Part shown: positions 10,891 to 31,175 of the stretch, piece by piece | How positions within the stretch are numbered: the stretch's first letter is position 1 | How the letters are laid out: each line of letters begins with the position of its first letter | Notes under the pieces: model-generated | Told to the model about the DNA's origin: nothing | Seen by the model: only the letters and a program-made list of their open reading frames with translations | Database searches by the model: none | Made by a program: the position numbers and the translations under genes | Assembly: GCF_040954835.1 (NCBI RefSeq) | Contig: NC_090706.1 | Coordinates: 41,053,148 to 41,117,147 of the forward strand | Direction: 5' to 3' | Length of the DNA stretch: 64,000 nucleotides | Source: Lepisosteus oculatus | Taxonomy: Eukaryota; Chordata; Actinopteri; Semionotiformes; Lepisosteidae

Positions 10891-13800
10891 AGAGCACCCC
10901 ACAGAGCTTCACCCTGCGCGGCACTGAGAGACTGATAGGGCCCCTCTAGTAACAGTGTACAACCCACAGATCTGCGGCCAGTCACAGGGTGCAGCTGTTC
11001 TGTGGCAGGCCAAGGACAGCATGCTTGGCACAGGCCCAGGCAGTCCTGGTGAGGTGGCACCCATCCCAGGAGTCCTGGTCACAGTCCACCAGCAGCCCAG
11101 CTGAGGCTTCGTTCTCCAGCGTGTGCATTACAGAACTCCGTCAGCTCTCCACACAAGTCCTTTAATCAGCATTTTAGTGACTCAGATAAATCTGTGTGGA
11201 AGAACTAGACGTAGTTGCTAAAAATGTTGCAAGGCTGCTACAGTGCCCGTCCAGGTGTCCAGGTGTGGCCAGTCGGAAAGTGTTAGGATTGGAGGCAAGC
11301 AGTTAGGGCAGCATCAATGAGGAATCAGACCTGAGACAGCAGTGAGATGAATCTTCTTTGGGTTCATCCTGACTGCTCACCTCTGATCCTAGCAGATCGG
11401 ATTGTTGATTTCTGTAGCAATTCTGTCCTAATGTACATCGGAGGTATGTTCACCGGACGGGGAGCACGCCTGTTGCAGTTCCTGAGAGCTGCTCCAGGCA
11501 GTGAAGCGCTCAGGGTGTTTTGGGGTGTCCTGGAGTGTTTCGGGGTGTTCTGGATTGGAGGGTGCTCCTGCAGAAGAGGCTGTGCGTGACTATGCATGCT
11601 GTGGCCAAGCTCTCCATAACTGTTGCAGGAGCCATTGATTCAAGCTCAGGTCCTGACCCTGAATATGTTGTTGGTGAGTGATGAGTACAGCTCTTGGACG
11701 ACTGATGAACAGTGTGTTAAAAGCAGACTGATTCCCGTGGAGCGTGACAGAGTGGAATACTCCACACAAGGGTGGAGCAGCCGGGAGGCAGGGCCTGAAC
11801 TTCCACATCGCCTTTGATGACCTCTGCCAGGGGAGCCTAGTTGTTATCCTGACCCCAGTGCAGAGAGGACTGGCAGCTGGGTCACACCTGCCGTCCTCCG
11901 CAGAGCTGAGGCTGTCCTTCCTGTGTCACCCTGTGCACAACCAGCCTCACAGCTGCTCCTGTCCTTACTCAAGCACCCAGGCAGACTTCTCCTCGCCTGC
12001 AAAGCTTCTCGTCCGCTGCCGGCACTGGGGCACTCAGGAGGCCCGGGCTGGCGCGCAGTTGCAAGGAAAGCGTGGGCAGATCTCCTCACCTGCTCTGACA
12101 GCCTCAGGCCTGTGGGCACAGAGCCCCCTGGACTAAACCTCTTACTGCCAGAGCCAGCTTCCGCTGGAATTTACTTCCCTCAAACAAGTTGTTATATCTC
12201 TGGAACTACACACAGCACAGACCAGGTTCGGGACTTAAATTTTAGTTAAACACTGGGCGATGCCTAAATAAGGGCACGGAAAGAAAAGGTTTTTTAGTTT
12301 TTTAGAAGAAGAAAGAAAAATGAAGAAGTAATTTCTGAATCAATCTGAGAACTAGCAGGCTGTGGGGCAATCCATGAGCCGGAAGGCAGAGAGCCAGGGC
12401 TCTCGGGATGTTGGACCAGGACACCTGCTGCAGCAGGAATCTGCACTGCGGGGGAGGCGCAGGTGACCTTTCGGAGTCTTGGAAGAGGGCCGATCCGCAG
12501 GATTTCATATGAATCCAAAGCAATTTCTGAATGGAAAACGTCCCATCACCCTCTTCTTCTGATGAAGCATTATGATGTCGCATCACCTGGCAGGATGCTA
12601 ACGAAACAGTTCCTGACGGCACTGTAGATGCACTTGTTTCCCTTTCGGATCTTAGGTCAGTCTTAGTACGTGGTACTTGCAACACTTTCCCAGTCCTCTC
12701 TGTGAAAGGACAAGTACCATGCTTCAGATTTAAAAAATAAAGGTTCATATTTGTAAGATCAATAGCACATACTGTATACAGTACAGGGCATGTGTCACAC
12801 GTTTGCTGTCTGGAGTTCACCCCTCCTGCGAAAGGGGGAAGGAGCCCCTTCCCCGCCTGCTGCTCTGGATAGCGCCAGCAAGTGCCATCAGTTCACATGA
12901 TCGCAGTGTGCTGGCCCTATTAACACCCTTGTTGTGAACTGCGACAGCTGTCGAACACGTGAGTTCGTTTCTGTGTCGAACAGCACACACATTCCTCCGC
13001 TGTCGTGTCGTGGTGTGTTATTCACTGACCTGGCTCTCCGGCACGGCGATTTTTAATGACCACAGTGAATCAGGACCTCAGTTTTACATCTCCTCTGAGG
13101 CAGTGTCCCCATCATTATACTGCGGCTTTAGGACGCACATAGACTGCAGGATGAGCACCCCCTACTGGCCCCACTAACACCTCTTCCAGCAGTAGCCTTA
13201 GCTTTCCCAGGAGTCTCCCCTTCAGGTACTGACCAGGCTCACCCTGCTGAGCTCCAGTGGGCTGCTAGCTGGGAGCTGCAGGGTGATACAGCAGCTCGTG
13301 AGTACAGCATTGTATTCATTGTAATAATTTATGCAGACTAACTTTCCTGCTGTTCTTACTGCAGTGAAGGTTTCAGGCCTGCCGGTGCTGTACTCATCAG
13401 TTCAGAAGAGATACACCTGGTTTCTTGCTGGATCTAACCTAGGGGCTGCTCTGCAACATCTCTGTGGCCCATGTTGTCCCCTGTTGGCAGGTCTGTGAAC
13501 TGCAGCTAATTAGACAACAGGCATGCTGATGTGGCCCCCCACCGGCGCACAACGCTGCCCTACAGTAAGTGTCCTGTACACGTCTCATTCACGCACTCTG
13601 CCTCTGCCATTATACAAGCTCACCTATAGCATTGTGTACCACGGTACCAAGAGGCCCGATTGAGTCAGACTGCAAGCACTGCAGACAGGTGCAGGCGTAG
13701 TGGACAGCACCCCTCCGAGACCCCTTACCACACACCACTCCACCTGTCAGCTCCTTCGGCTCGCAGACAGACCGGACAGCAGGTGCCGGCGGAGCTAAAA

Positions 13801-14757
13801 GACACCCTCTGCTGGCTGATGCTCGAGAAGCAGAGTTCCCTCCTCCCCAGCGTCCCGCCCGCAGCCACGGGAGAGCCCTGCAGTCAGCAGAACACACACA
13901 CCCCGCAGCTCAGCCGCTCGCCCTTCTGTCTTTGACCCTCACCCATTCATTCCAAGATCGTTCAGGTTTTCCTATGCACACTTATAACACATAGAAGCTG
14001 AACGTCTTTTCGTTGCACATTGGTGGTGAAAAAACACCAAATGAACTCTTGTACAACAGGCAAGGTGTCCTGGGTAGAGTCATGTCAGTTTAAACAGACA
14101 ATGTAGGCACACATTCACTTTAACCAGATTTTAGTTACCTCCCCAGCTGCAAAATGTAGTAAAATCAGGGTATTTAAACTTGGGAATGTACTTACACCAT
14201 ATGGATATTGCAAGACAGGAGAGGTAGATTGGCACAGTAAATGGCAGTATTTCCTATTGTTTGTGTAAATGAGTCATTATCGATATTTGGAATTGATGCT
14301 CAAATAAAAGCTAGATTTGACACAATTTTTTAGGAAAATGTGCAAGTTTGACCCTCTCTGTGTAGATACACAATGAATTAATTCCACTTACTCGAATAAG
14401 TGTATCTAAACAACTGAATCTTTTAAGAAGGAAAATGATTCAAGGTGCTGGGTGACATCAGATTTCCTCACCCTGTAGCAAGCCAAAGATCTTGCAAGAA
14501 AACCAAACTATCATGATTTTTATATTTTTTGTAAGACTACATAAGTCCTTAAGTCATTCTAGAGACATATGCTGTGTAGCCAGCCATTCTCCATTGTAGC
14601 AAAAATGCTTTTTTAAAAACCCGAAGTTTGTTTATATTCATGGCTACACAGAGCTCTGTGGCAAACCTGTGAAGGATGCGATAGAGAAAATAAACCGCTG
14701 ACGACTTCATCTTTTTAGGTTTTGCTAAGGAACACCTGATGTTATAGCATGTCAACC

Positions 14758-15835
14758 TTTATTTGTTTTATGGAAGAATGCAGCAAGTTCTTGTGCAAAC
14801 ACTTAGAAGTAAAATTGAAGCCAATCTTTCTCAGCAATTTGAGTGCAGCATTTTTTACTCCGATCACATTTTTGTTGTGGGTGATAAAACACCACTCGTT
14901 ACATGGATTCAAATCTCAAGGTCAAATCCCAAGACTGGGGTTTCTATCCATGTTCTCCCTCCATAAGCAGCAAAAAAAAAAAAAAAAAAACAAGAAACCA
15001 GTTAAAATTGTACAAGCTTTAATGCAGAAGTTTCATTGCATTTTAAATACATTTCTATATGAAAATATCAGCTGCATAAATGCATCACTAACCCCACCCT
15101 TCCCTTTATAAATATACACGCCAAAGTAAAATATGTACAGACACACTCTGAACTCAAGTTATATTCAGTGGAACCCCTGCACACAGGATCCGGAATATAA
15201 CTAGCAGGCAGATTTTTGTTTTACTTGTGCAAACAATCAAGAATATAACCAATTACCACCTGTTAATGTAGTCTAGGGGAGACAAAAGGATAACGGTCCT
15301 GATGTTTGCCTTAGAACAATGCGTTGTGTAGAAAGAAGCTGAGGTGTGAAGCCCTTCTGTGGCATGCACAGAGAAACCAGGTGTGCCCTGGAGTCGTCAA
15401 TCTGCTAAGAAAAACCAGTCCCCAGCAGCAGCAACAGGCGGATCCAACACTTTGTAAAAGCACAGAGGAGGAACTCGGTCAATAGAAGGTCTTTCATTCC
15501 TGTACACAGGCTATTACACACAGGGTGGCCATAATGAGTAAAATCACATTAAAAATGTTTATGCATCAAAGAGATCCACGTAAAATATCACCTCTACAAG
15601 AAAATCTTTGTAGGTGTTTTTTTTTAAAAAAAAGATTTCTTCATGACCAGGCACATCTGAACAGAGGGACAGGGTTGCATTGTGTGTCATGTGGGGATGT
15701 GGCTCTGTTTGTTCGTGTCTCTCAGCCCCCACACTGCCGCCCTGCGAGCAGAAACAGAAACACCGGAAACGTCTCTTCATGTCCGGAGACCCGGTTTAAG
15801 TGCGACGCTTCACAGCTCCCCTTTTCATCCAAGCC
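14758..15835 (-). other. Probable dck2-like 3' UTR
   Basis: Sequence downstream of the dck2-like stop codon at 15836-15838 (minus). Candidate poly(A) signals on the minus strand are ATTAAA at 15018-15023 and AATAAA at 14758-14763; which is used is not decidable. A run of about 20 A (plus strand) lies at 14971-14990. No coding potential is visible. Confidence 0.4.
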
Positions 15836-18800
15836 TTACAAAGTGCCCATGAACTCCTTAACCTGCGGACACGGAGACAAAAGACATCTTGAGAAACAAG
15901 GCCATCAGCTGCACGAGACCCGGTGTCCTCCGAGAGGTACAGCCGCATCTCTCGAAAGTCCGAGCGCGCCTTCGTTCTAGACGCTTCATGTTTGAACACA
16001 GACTCAATCGCCTTGGAGCAAGCTCAACCTGGAACCCAGCGTGTCCTTAGCACAAAGGTGTCTGTGGGGTGTGGACGTGCTCCTGCTGCACTCTGCTGCA
16101 GAGCACAAACGCGCAGCGGAGCAGAGCGGTGCTGGCTGCCTGGCGACAGCAAACCCACCTTGTCCATGATGGCTTCTTGCTTGATCTTGTCGTTTTTGAA
16201 ATCGTCGTTAACATCCAGTACCAGAATCGGGAGGTCTTTCAAGTATTCAAAGTCAACGCTATGGGGGAGAAAAAAAAAAACAAGAGAAGAAAAAAAAAAA
16301 GATAAAACTTTAAACCTTGGCAACTAGAACACAGTTACTCATCTTTCTGGCCTTTTGGCTTTCGGACCAAGAGAACACTGCGCTGGCCAGTATAAACCAA
16401 TCCAGGAATCTGACAAGAACACGTTAAAACGTGAAAGATAAAGAGGGCACACCCCCGCGCAGGCAGGCTCACTCACTTCGTGGTCCTGTTGTAGAGCCAG
16501 CACTCGTGCTTGTAGTGCAGCTTCTCCAGGTAGTCCAGCTCAATGCCCTGCTCCTCCTCGCGGCCTCGCAGGTGGAGCCTCTGCATACACTTCTGTACAC
16601 AGGGGGGGGACAGCACAGGGTCAGCGCATGTCTGGAGTGACTCCTGGCCCATTTTCTAGGAGTAAAGACTACTTTCCCAGTGGGCGCAGGTGTATAATCT
16701 AGGGCGGAGGGTTAAACGGCTGACCCTGCGCTCTGACCCCCAGCTTCTCTCCCTGTCTGTGTGTCTCATGGAGAGCAAGCTGGGGTCTGCGAAAAGACAA
16801 ATTCCTAATGCAAGAAATTGTATATGGCCAATAAAGTGATCTTATAAGCATACATGTAAATGATCTAAGTTGTTGAGCACTGAAGTCTTGGGAGAGACTC
16901 TAGGGCTCAACAGCAGACCTGCGCATTCTGAGCTTGGCAATGTTCAGGAGCCCACAGGAGGACCAAGTCCCCATCTCCGCCATGCTCAATTCTGCCTCAT
17001 CCTCACCCTGGGAAACGGAAAAGGACAGAGGCACAGCCCGGGAGGGCCGAGGTCGCTGTACCCCTCCCTGGGGTAGCACAGAGTAAGCAACGGAAACCCG
17101 CCGCCCCCGGCGTGGTGCCCCGGAGATACCCGCTCACCTGGGGCTCGGCTCGCAGGTACACGATGCCGTCCAGCTCGATCTGCGACTCGAACTGGCTGAG
17201 CAGCCAGCTGTGCCAGTCCTGGTAGACAGCCCACTCCGTCTCGTTCAGGCTGCCCGACTCAAACAGGCTGGAGGCGAAAACATACCTGGAGGAGAGAGGG
17301 CGAAATCTGTACGTCGTATACAAATACCATACGGCGAAAACCCACAAATGATAAATAAACCTAACTGGCATCTCCTCAGAAAACGGAATCAGAGCCGTGA
17401 ACACTGCTGGGGCTCACCTGTCGCTGTACACGGAGCGCTCGAAGAACTGCACGGGCCGCTCGGCCTCGCGCAGCTTGGCGGGAGGCGGGCGCAGCTGCGA
17501 GCGCACGCGGCTCAGGCAGGCGTAGGTCTGGAAGGTGTAGGCCCAGCGGCTGGGCTTGTCGTACAGCATCTGCAGCAGGTTGCCCCCACTCTTCTGGGAC
17601 GTGCTGAGCTCCTGGCAGCGGGCAGAGGGGGCGTTAGAGGGCTGTAAGCTAGACTGCAAGCAGGCGCCGTCCTTCGGGTGAGACGTAAAACCGAGGTCCT
17701 GACTCTCTGTGGTCATTAAAAATCCCAGGGCGATTCTTGAAAAGAGCAGGGGTGTAACCCCAGTGTCCTGGCCAAATTTCCCATTGGCCCTCCAAATAAT
17801 CCCCATCTATGAATTGGCTACATTACTCTGCTCTCCTCCCCACTAATAGCTGGTGTGTGGTGAGTGTACTGGCGCACTGTGGCTGCCGTCGCATCATCCA
17901 GGTGGGGCTGCACACTGGTGGTGGTGGAGGGGAGTCCCCATTACCTGTAAAGCGCTTTGAGTGGAGCGTCCAGAAAAGCGCTATATAAGTGTAAGCAATT
18001 ATTATTATTTCCCTCAACCAATTCAGATTAAACACTTTACCATTTGCAATCCTAAGAAGCTAAAAAAACCACCTTTTAATTCTTGAATAAGTGCTGAACA
18101 AGTAAAAGGCACCGAAAAAGAACCCTTTGCCGTGATGCATAAGAAAGCAGAAACCTCGACTGGGTGCACTGTAAGCCAGGAACAGGAGGCATTTCTTTAC
18201 CCAGAGAGCTGCAGGGGGGTGTAACAGCCATATTGCATGGGGAATCGGCCCCTCAAACCCTAGTGAGCTGGAGAGCCCCCCTCTCTCTTGCACGGTTTTT
18301 ACGTTCCTCCCAACTCACGGACAGCGGGAGGGCCCGACGGGCTGCACAGATGCCGAGCGTTTCGGAGCGCCGGCCCAGCGGACCGGTGTCGGGGGGGGGG
18401 GCAGCCAGAGGCCCCGTACCTCGAACTCGTCCTCGCTCGTCTGGACGTTGCACCACTTGGCTATCGGCTCCGGAATCACCTCCCACTCGTCGGACGTCTT
18501 CTCCAGGAGGCGCACGAACGTCGACTTCCCAGCAGCTGGGGAGGGAAAGGCTAGGCGGTCAGCCGGGCTGTCGTGAGTGGGGATCAAGGGCGGACATGTC
18601 CCCTGTCAATCCAGGCCTCTTACCCAGGGGCCCTGGCCAGGGCAGCGAGCAGAATGACCTCACTCTGCACAGGGGCAACGGTTTCACAGACAGCGCAGGA
18701 CACAGGCAGGAATATCCAGGAGTTTCAGATTGCTGAACTCTACCCCTTCCACTGGCTCATACTGATGACCTTTTCTCTTCTCACACTGCTTATCTGACTT

Positions 18801-19831
18801 TTTTTTTTTTGAAGTTGTATGTTATTTGACTTTTTGCGGCTGCTGTTGTTCTGTCTTTGTATTGGAGCATATAAGCAAATAAGCATTTCACTGCTCTTGT
18901 GCATATGACAAATAAACTGAACTTAATATCGGGGAAAGGGTAATATATAGCCAAGAGCATGGGGGGGGGGACGGGGACTTTACACAGAGAGTGGTGGGGG
19001 ACTGGAACACGCTGCCCAGCCATGCTGCTGAAGCTGGTGCTTGTTTTATGAGACGACACAGCCGGACACCCTGTCCTCCGCTTGCCGCTACCAGAGGAGC
19101 CGAAGGGCTTCCTGTAGTCTGCAATCTCTCTTATGTAGTAAACGCACAGCAGGGCTACCTCAAGTGAGGCCATACCACGCGTGCTGACGCAGCTCCCTCC
19201 GTGAACTCGTTCAACCCCGTTCATAACTCTGTCCAGGTCAGTTAATCATTCAAAAACAAATCAAGGGAAAATACGTGCTTGTGAAAAATCATAACAAAAT
19301 CGCTGTTTTTTTTTTAAAATTATATTTGTCACACACGCACGCACACACTCGGGCGAGCGGAGAGGCGGAAGAGCTCCGCTCCAGTTTGGCGCCAAACCCG
19401 AACTTCACACAAAGATCATCAGCCGGACACCCGCTGGACAGCCGCTGGACAGCAGCCTGCGGCCACCCCGCCCCGGTGTCCCGCTCTGGACCCGGCTCTC
19501 CCGGGTCGTGTGCAGCCCCAGAGGGCGGCAGACACAGCAGGGCGACCACGGACCGCACGGCGCCATCAGCCCTTCCCGCCGCGGTTCACAAGAACATTTT
19601 AAGCAACATTTCAGCCTTTTTTTAAAAAAAACAAAAACAACGCACTAGATTTGGAATATCCGATTATTTTTAAAACAAAAAAAAGGGTTGTATTTTGGAA
19701 CCACAACACGGCGAAGCGTCCGTTTGCAAAGACTTACCTATGTTGCCCTCTACTGAAATCTTCTTCGTCCTTTTTTCAAAACTGTTGTCAAACGTGGGGC
19801 TGATGCACATTCGCTTGGGCGGAGTGGCCAT
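15836..19831 (-). CDS. dck2: Deoxycytidine kinase-like (non-TK1 deoxynucleoside kinase), complete
   Basis: Phosphorylates deoxynucleosides in the salvage pathway, by family. Seven coding exons: 19738-19831, 18420-18535, 17418-17611, 17138-17285, 16477-16592, 16159-16258 and 15836-15862. They total 795 nt and 264 aa (human DCK is 260 aa). The protein starts MATPPKR, sharing the PPKR motif of the DCK nuclear signal. It has Walker A GNIAAGKST at about 29-37, split by intron 1. PEPIAKW carries the catalytic Glu54. [10 protein letters not shown] carries the Ala101/Arg105 pair, and ERSVYSDR carries Glu128, Arg129 and Asp134. A LID-like LRGREEEQ follows, and the C terminus is KEFMGTL. The residues that separate dCK from thymidine kinases match dCK at a one-residue offset. 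The last coding exon is only 27 nt. The ankhd1/rufy1 neighbourhood argues for the second vertebrate dCK (dck2-type) rather than the DCK orthologue, so the symbol is an inference. Confidence 0.9.
17655..18012 (+). mobile_element. SINE-like repeat in dck2-like intron 2 (most complete copy)
   Basis: The longest copy of the family seen at 8750 and 40373. It begins near CCTTCGGGTGAGACGTAAAA, passes through CCAAATTTCCCATTGGCC and GGAGTCCCCATTACCTGTAA, and ends with AAAAGCGCTATATAAGTG, TAAGCAATT and an ATT tail. It lies antisense to the host gene, inside intron 2 between exons 2 and 3. Family naming (V-SINE-like) is uncertain. Confidence 0.8.
18815..19060 (+). mobile_element. LINE-tail-like and second interspersed repeat fragments
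   Basis: CATTTCACTGCTCTTGTGCA followed by TATGACAAATAAACTG is typical of a fish LINE 3' tail. Immediately after it, from about 18970, a second motif appears (CACAGAGAGTGGTGGGGGAC, then TGGAACACGCTGCCCAGCCA). A diverged relative of that motif is near 940-1000. Both lie in intron 1 of the dck2-like gene. Confidence 0.5.
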
Positions 19832-20100
19832 GGCGAGGCGAGGTAACGTCTGCACCGTCTCTGAAGGTAGACAAACCGGGCGAGAAGAGGCGCCTAAACC
19901 CGTCAGACTGCGACCGCCGCTCGGATCCGAGATTCAAGTCTGGCGCCTCCGCTCGGAGCCCCGGACGGCGCGCTGTGACGCAGGCTGCGCCAATCAGCGT
20001 GCGCACGTCCCTGGACTGGGCGGGCTCTGGGAGAGCGTCACCAATGAGCGCTCGGGGGGCTTCGCCCTGTGGGCGGGGCCTCCGGTCCTGCTCCTGCTAG
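19832..20100 (-). promoter_or_regulatory. dck2-like promoter region
   Basis: CpG-rich DNA upstream of the start codon on the minus strand, continuous with the CpG-rich exon 1 side at about 19.33-19.57 kb. CCAAT motifs lie at 19990-19994 and 20041-20045. No TATA box is obvious. The divergent hnrnph1 promoter is about 1 kb away. Confidence 0.5.
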
Positions 20101-21059
20101 TACTCACAAGCGGATTCTTTTATAATGCTTTTAAAATTAATCAAATTCTGCCCATGGACGCGTCTCTGCACACTTACTTTCCCCGTGCGGATGAGTCTCA
20201 TTTTTACTCATTCTCTTTCGGCGAAAGTAGATAATTTCCCTCTCTATTCTGAGTATCATACAGAATCCCGCCAAATTGTTCAACGTACCCTAGATAAATG
20301 GACATGTAAAGCAATATACTCATGTTTTTTTTTTTAAATATGTATTTTTGTTAAAGGCTTGACGGCTCCCCGCGACTAAGCAATGTGTCTGTTTATTGAG
20401 TCACCAAACGGGGCAGATGGAATCCTCTCGTGTTTAACCTTTCTCAATGAATGCTCAATGAACCGGTTTTAAAATTTAAAATCTCGGCTCCCCGAGACGC
20501 TCAGCTGTGGATTCGTTTTAAAATAAAACCGCACTCCAGTCTGGCACGCATTGCTGAAGGACGGGTTTATTATTTATTTGGCAAATACTAACCTCCTCTT
20601 CACTTAAGGCCGAAATAGCGCCAGCGCAGAGCAGGAGGGGTCGGGAAAGCATATCTCTGTCGATACTAAGCGATGCATGTCGCCTTCATAACAGCCTGCT
20701 GAGAGGCCTTTTAAAGAAACAGCGCCGGTACTACAAGGGCTACAGAAATGGGCCCTTAGTCTTTTCGACAGCCAGGGTATTCATAAAACTATTCTTATCG
20801 CTTGTTTTCGTTTATGATCAGGTGTGATGTAGATTTTATTTCTTCTTACTATACTATTATTAAGCGCTACTGTACTGCATTAATAAGCAGTCTCTACAGT
20901 AATTACATGCTTGTATGGTCTAAGGTCCGAAACTAGGCTGCCACCCTACCATCATCAGCTCCAGCGAAATCATACAAACTCTTTGTCAACCGTTTACACG
21001 TTTAACTAACAATAACTGCTCAACAAATACCGCGCCAAGGCCACGCTAGGCACGCCGAT

Positions 21060-22690
21060 GAAGAAAGCGGGACTTCCGGGGATGTGACGTCACACACACC
21101 CCTCCCCCGGACGTGTCCGTACGTCCTACGTCACCCGTCCTGCCCAAGTGCCGCGCCGCGCAGTCTCGCGCTCGGGTCAGTTTAACGCAGGCGCGAGGAG
21201 CTAGGGGAGTGTAGCCACGCTTGTGGAAGCCGGAGGTTTGGAAAAAAAAAAGGTAACAATAATACTAGTATTCGACGGAGAACTGAGGTATTTTTTTGTT
21301 GAAGTAACTTATTAAGAAGCTTAAGCTCTTCGTGACGCTCGTTCTGCGCGTTGTGTCCCGCCTGTGAGGGTATTTGCTGGGCCCGGGTCTCCGGCCGGCG
21401 CGGCGCGGCCTGCGGTTCCTTTTGTCTGGGTCTCCGAGCGGGCGAGCGAGGCCTCCCGCGGATTAACTCGACAGAGCCGGCGCTGCCTGGCCCGGGAGCC
21501 CGCCCGTGGGGCGGATTTCGGTGGTGAGAGAGCGCCCGGGTCGAGTAATCCCTCCCGATCGGGCGGTATCTGCCCTGCCAGTGCGGCGGCTGGCGCGGTG
21601 TCCGTGGATCTAAAATGTCGGCGCTGGGAGCCAGATGGCCTACCGCCCCGTCGGCCCGCCCGCCCGCCCGCAGCACCGCGGAGCCGGCGTGGTCTGGCAC
21701 GGGTACTCGGGGTGTGTGAGGCAGCGCTGCCCTTCCACGACCCTGTTAGGAGCGAGGATACCGGCCTCGGTTTGTAATCGGCGGGGCTGCCTTTATAGAG
21801 CAACCGGCTTCAGAAACCGGATGAAGACGCCGTGCCGTGTTCTGTTCTCCCATCCCCCTCCCTCTGATGCTTATCCGGGAATTGTCTGCTTTCAGAGGTT
21901 GAATTTTCTCTCCGGCGCGCCGTGCATGAACCCCATGCGGAAGCCTGGGCCCGGTTCGGGGGCCCCGGTGCGGCTCGGCTCGGTTCCGTGGCCCGAGGGC
22001 ACCGAGTGCTCCTGGCGCCAATCGCGTGTCCGGGGGTGTTGCACGTTACCTCGGTGTAACTAGTTTTAATCGTCGCAAAGAGTAGCACAGCCTCGCTGTG
22101 CTCTGTGGAATTCGCCAAAAAGTGTAAAGATTAATAGTTTATTCGCTTGTTGGAACCGGCCAAAAACGCACAAAACTTTTTTTTTGTTGGGGGGGGGTGG
22201 GTGGTCAGAGCTACCTCGCCTTTGGAGAAATACGGCATCTCCGAGTTGGTGAACGGGGAAGCGGTTCACGTCTCTTTACTGGTTTGATCGAAACGTACCG
22301 AGCGACGCGAAGAGGAAACCGAAAGCGTTGTGAAAACTCTGAAACCTGCGGTTTCCTGTTCTGTCCTTGGCTAAGTTGTCGCATGTTGTAAAACACCTCT
22401 CTGTGCCGTGACTGTGGCAGTGTTGAGCCGCTGAAGCCGAGTCAGTTTGTACTTCAGGAACGGTAGTGTTACTGATAAGAGAGCCGCGTTCAAAACAGCA
22501 GTATTGATCGGTGTGTTTTTCCTGCGGTGTGATCCTTGAACCGTGCCTCGGGGCACGTCGCGGCGGGGTTCAGGGTAGGAGCCCGAGGTGTGGGCTCCAT
22601 GCGCACGCAGGTGGGGGATCTCCTCTCTCGGTTGAAACTGCATGTGTGTGTTTCAGACAGCGCTGCACAGACACCGTCTCGGAGCGAGCC
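21060..22690 (+). promoter_or_regulatory. hnrnph1 CpG-island promoter, 5' UTR and first intron
   Basis: A perfect CRE (TGACGTCA) lies at 21085-21092, just after an ETS-type ACTTCCGG at 21072-21079. A second near-CRE, TACGTCAC, is at about 21128. CpG-rich DNA extends to about 22.05 kb. A plausible non-coding first exon ends near 21252 at AAAAG/GTAACA, and the coding exon begins at an acceptor TTTCAG/ACAG at 22657. The positions of the transcription start and first exon are inferred. Confidence 0.55.

Positions 22691-31175
<8,485 letters not shown>

Larger units (their letters stand above)
7150..14750. other. Intergenic region between ankhd1 and dck2-like, repeat-bearing
   Basis: I see no convincing gene here. 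The human neighbour SLC4A9 is not recognisable. The region holds a tRNA-derived SINE (about 7960-8125, minus), an interspersed repeat around 8500-8640 that ends in a GGAATAAACC string, a SINE-tail copy at 8750-8895, a repeat at about 9340-9470, a LINE 3'-end fragment at 9950-10095 and a 35-bp minisatellite at 10250-10890. The 172-codon open frame on the minus strand at 12302-12820 has no recognisable domain. Two CTCF-like strings lie at 13155-13168 and 13802-13815. Confidence 0.6.

Noticed and set aside
12302-12820. 172-codon minus-strand open frame between genes
   Set aside because: No family recognised, low-complexity end, and no splice or promoter context; probably chance or a decayed repeat.
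7150-14750. Search for an slc4a9-type transporter between ankhd1 and hbegf
   Set aside because: No multi-exon membrane protein frames seen on either strand.
16343-16362. U2 snRNA-like string TCTGGCCTTTTGGCTTTCGG
   Set aside because: Only about 15 bases resemble the U2 5' end; the following branch-point recognition sequence is absent.
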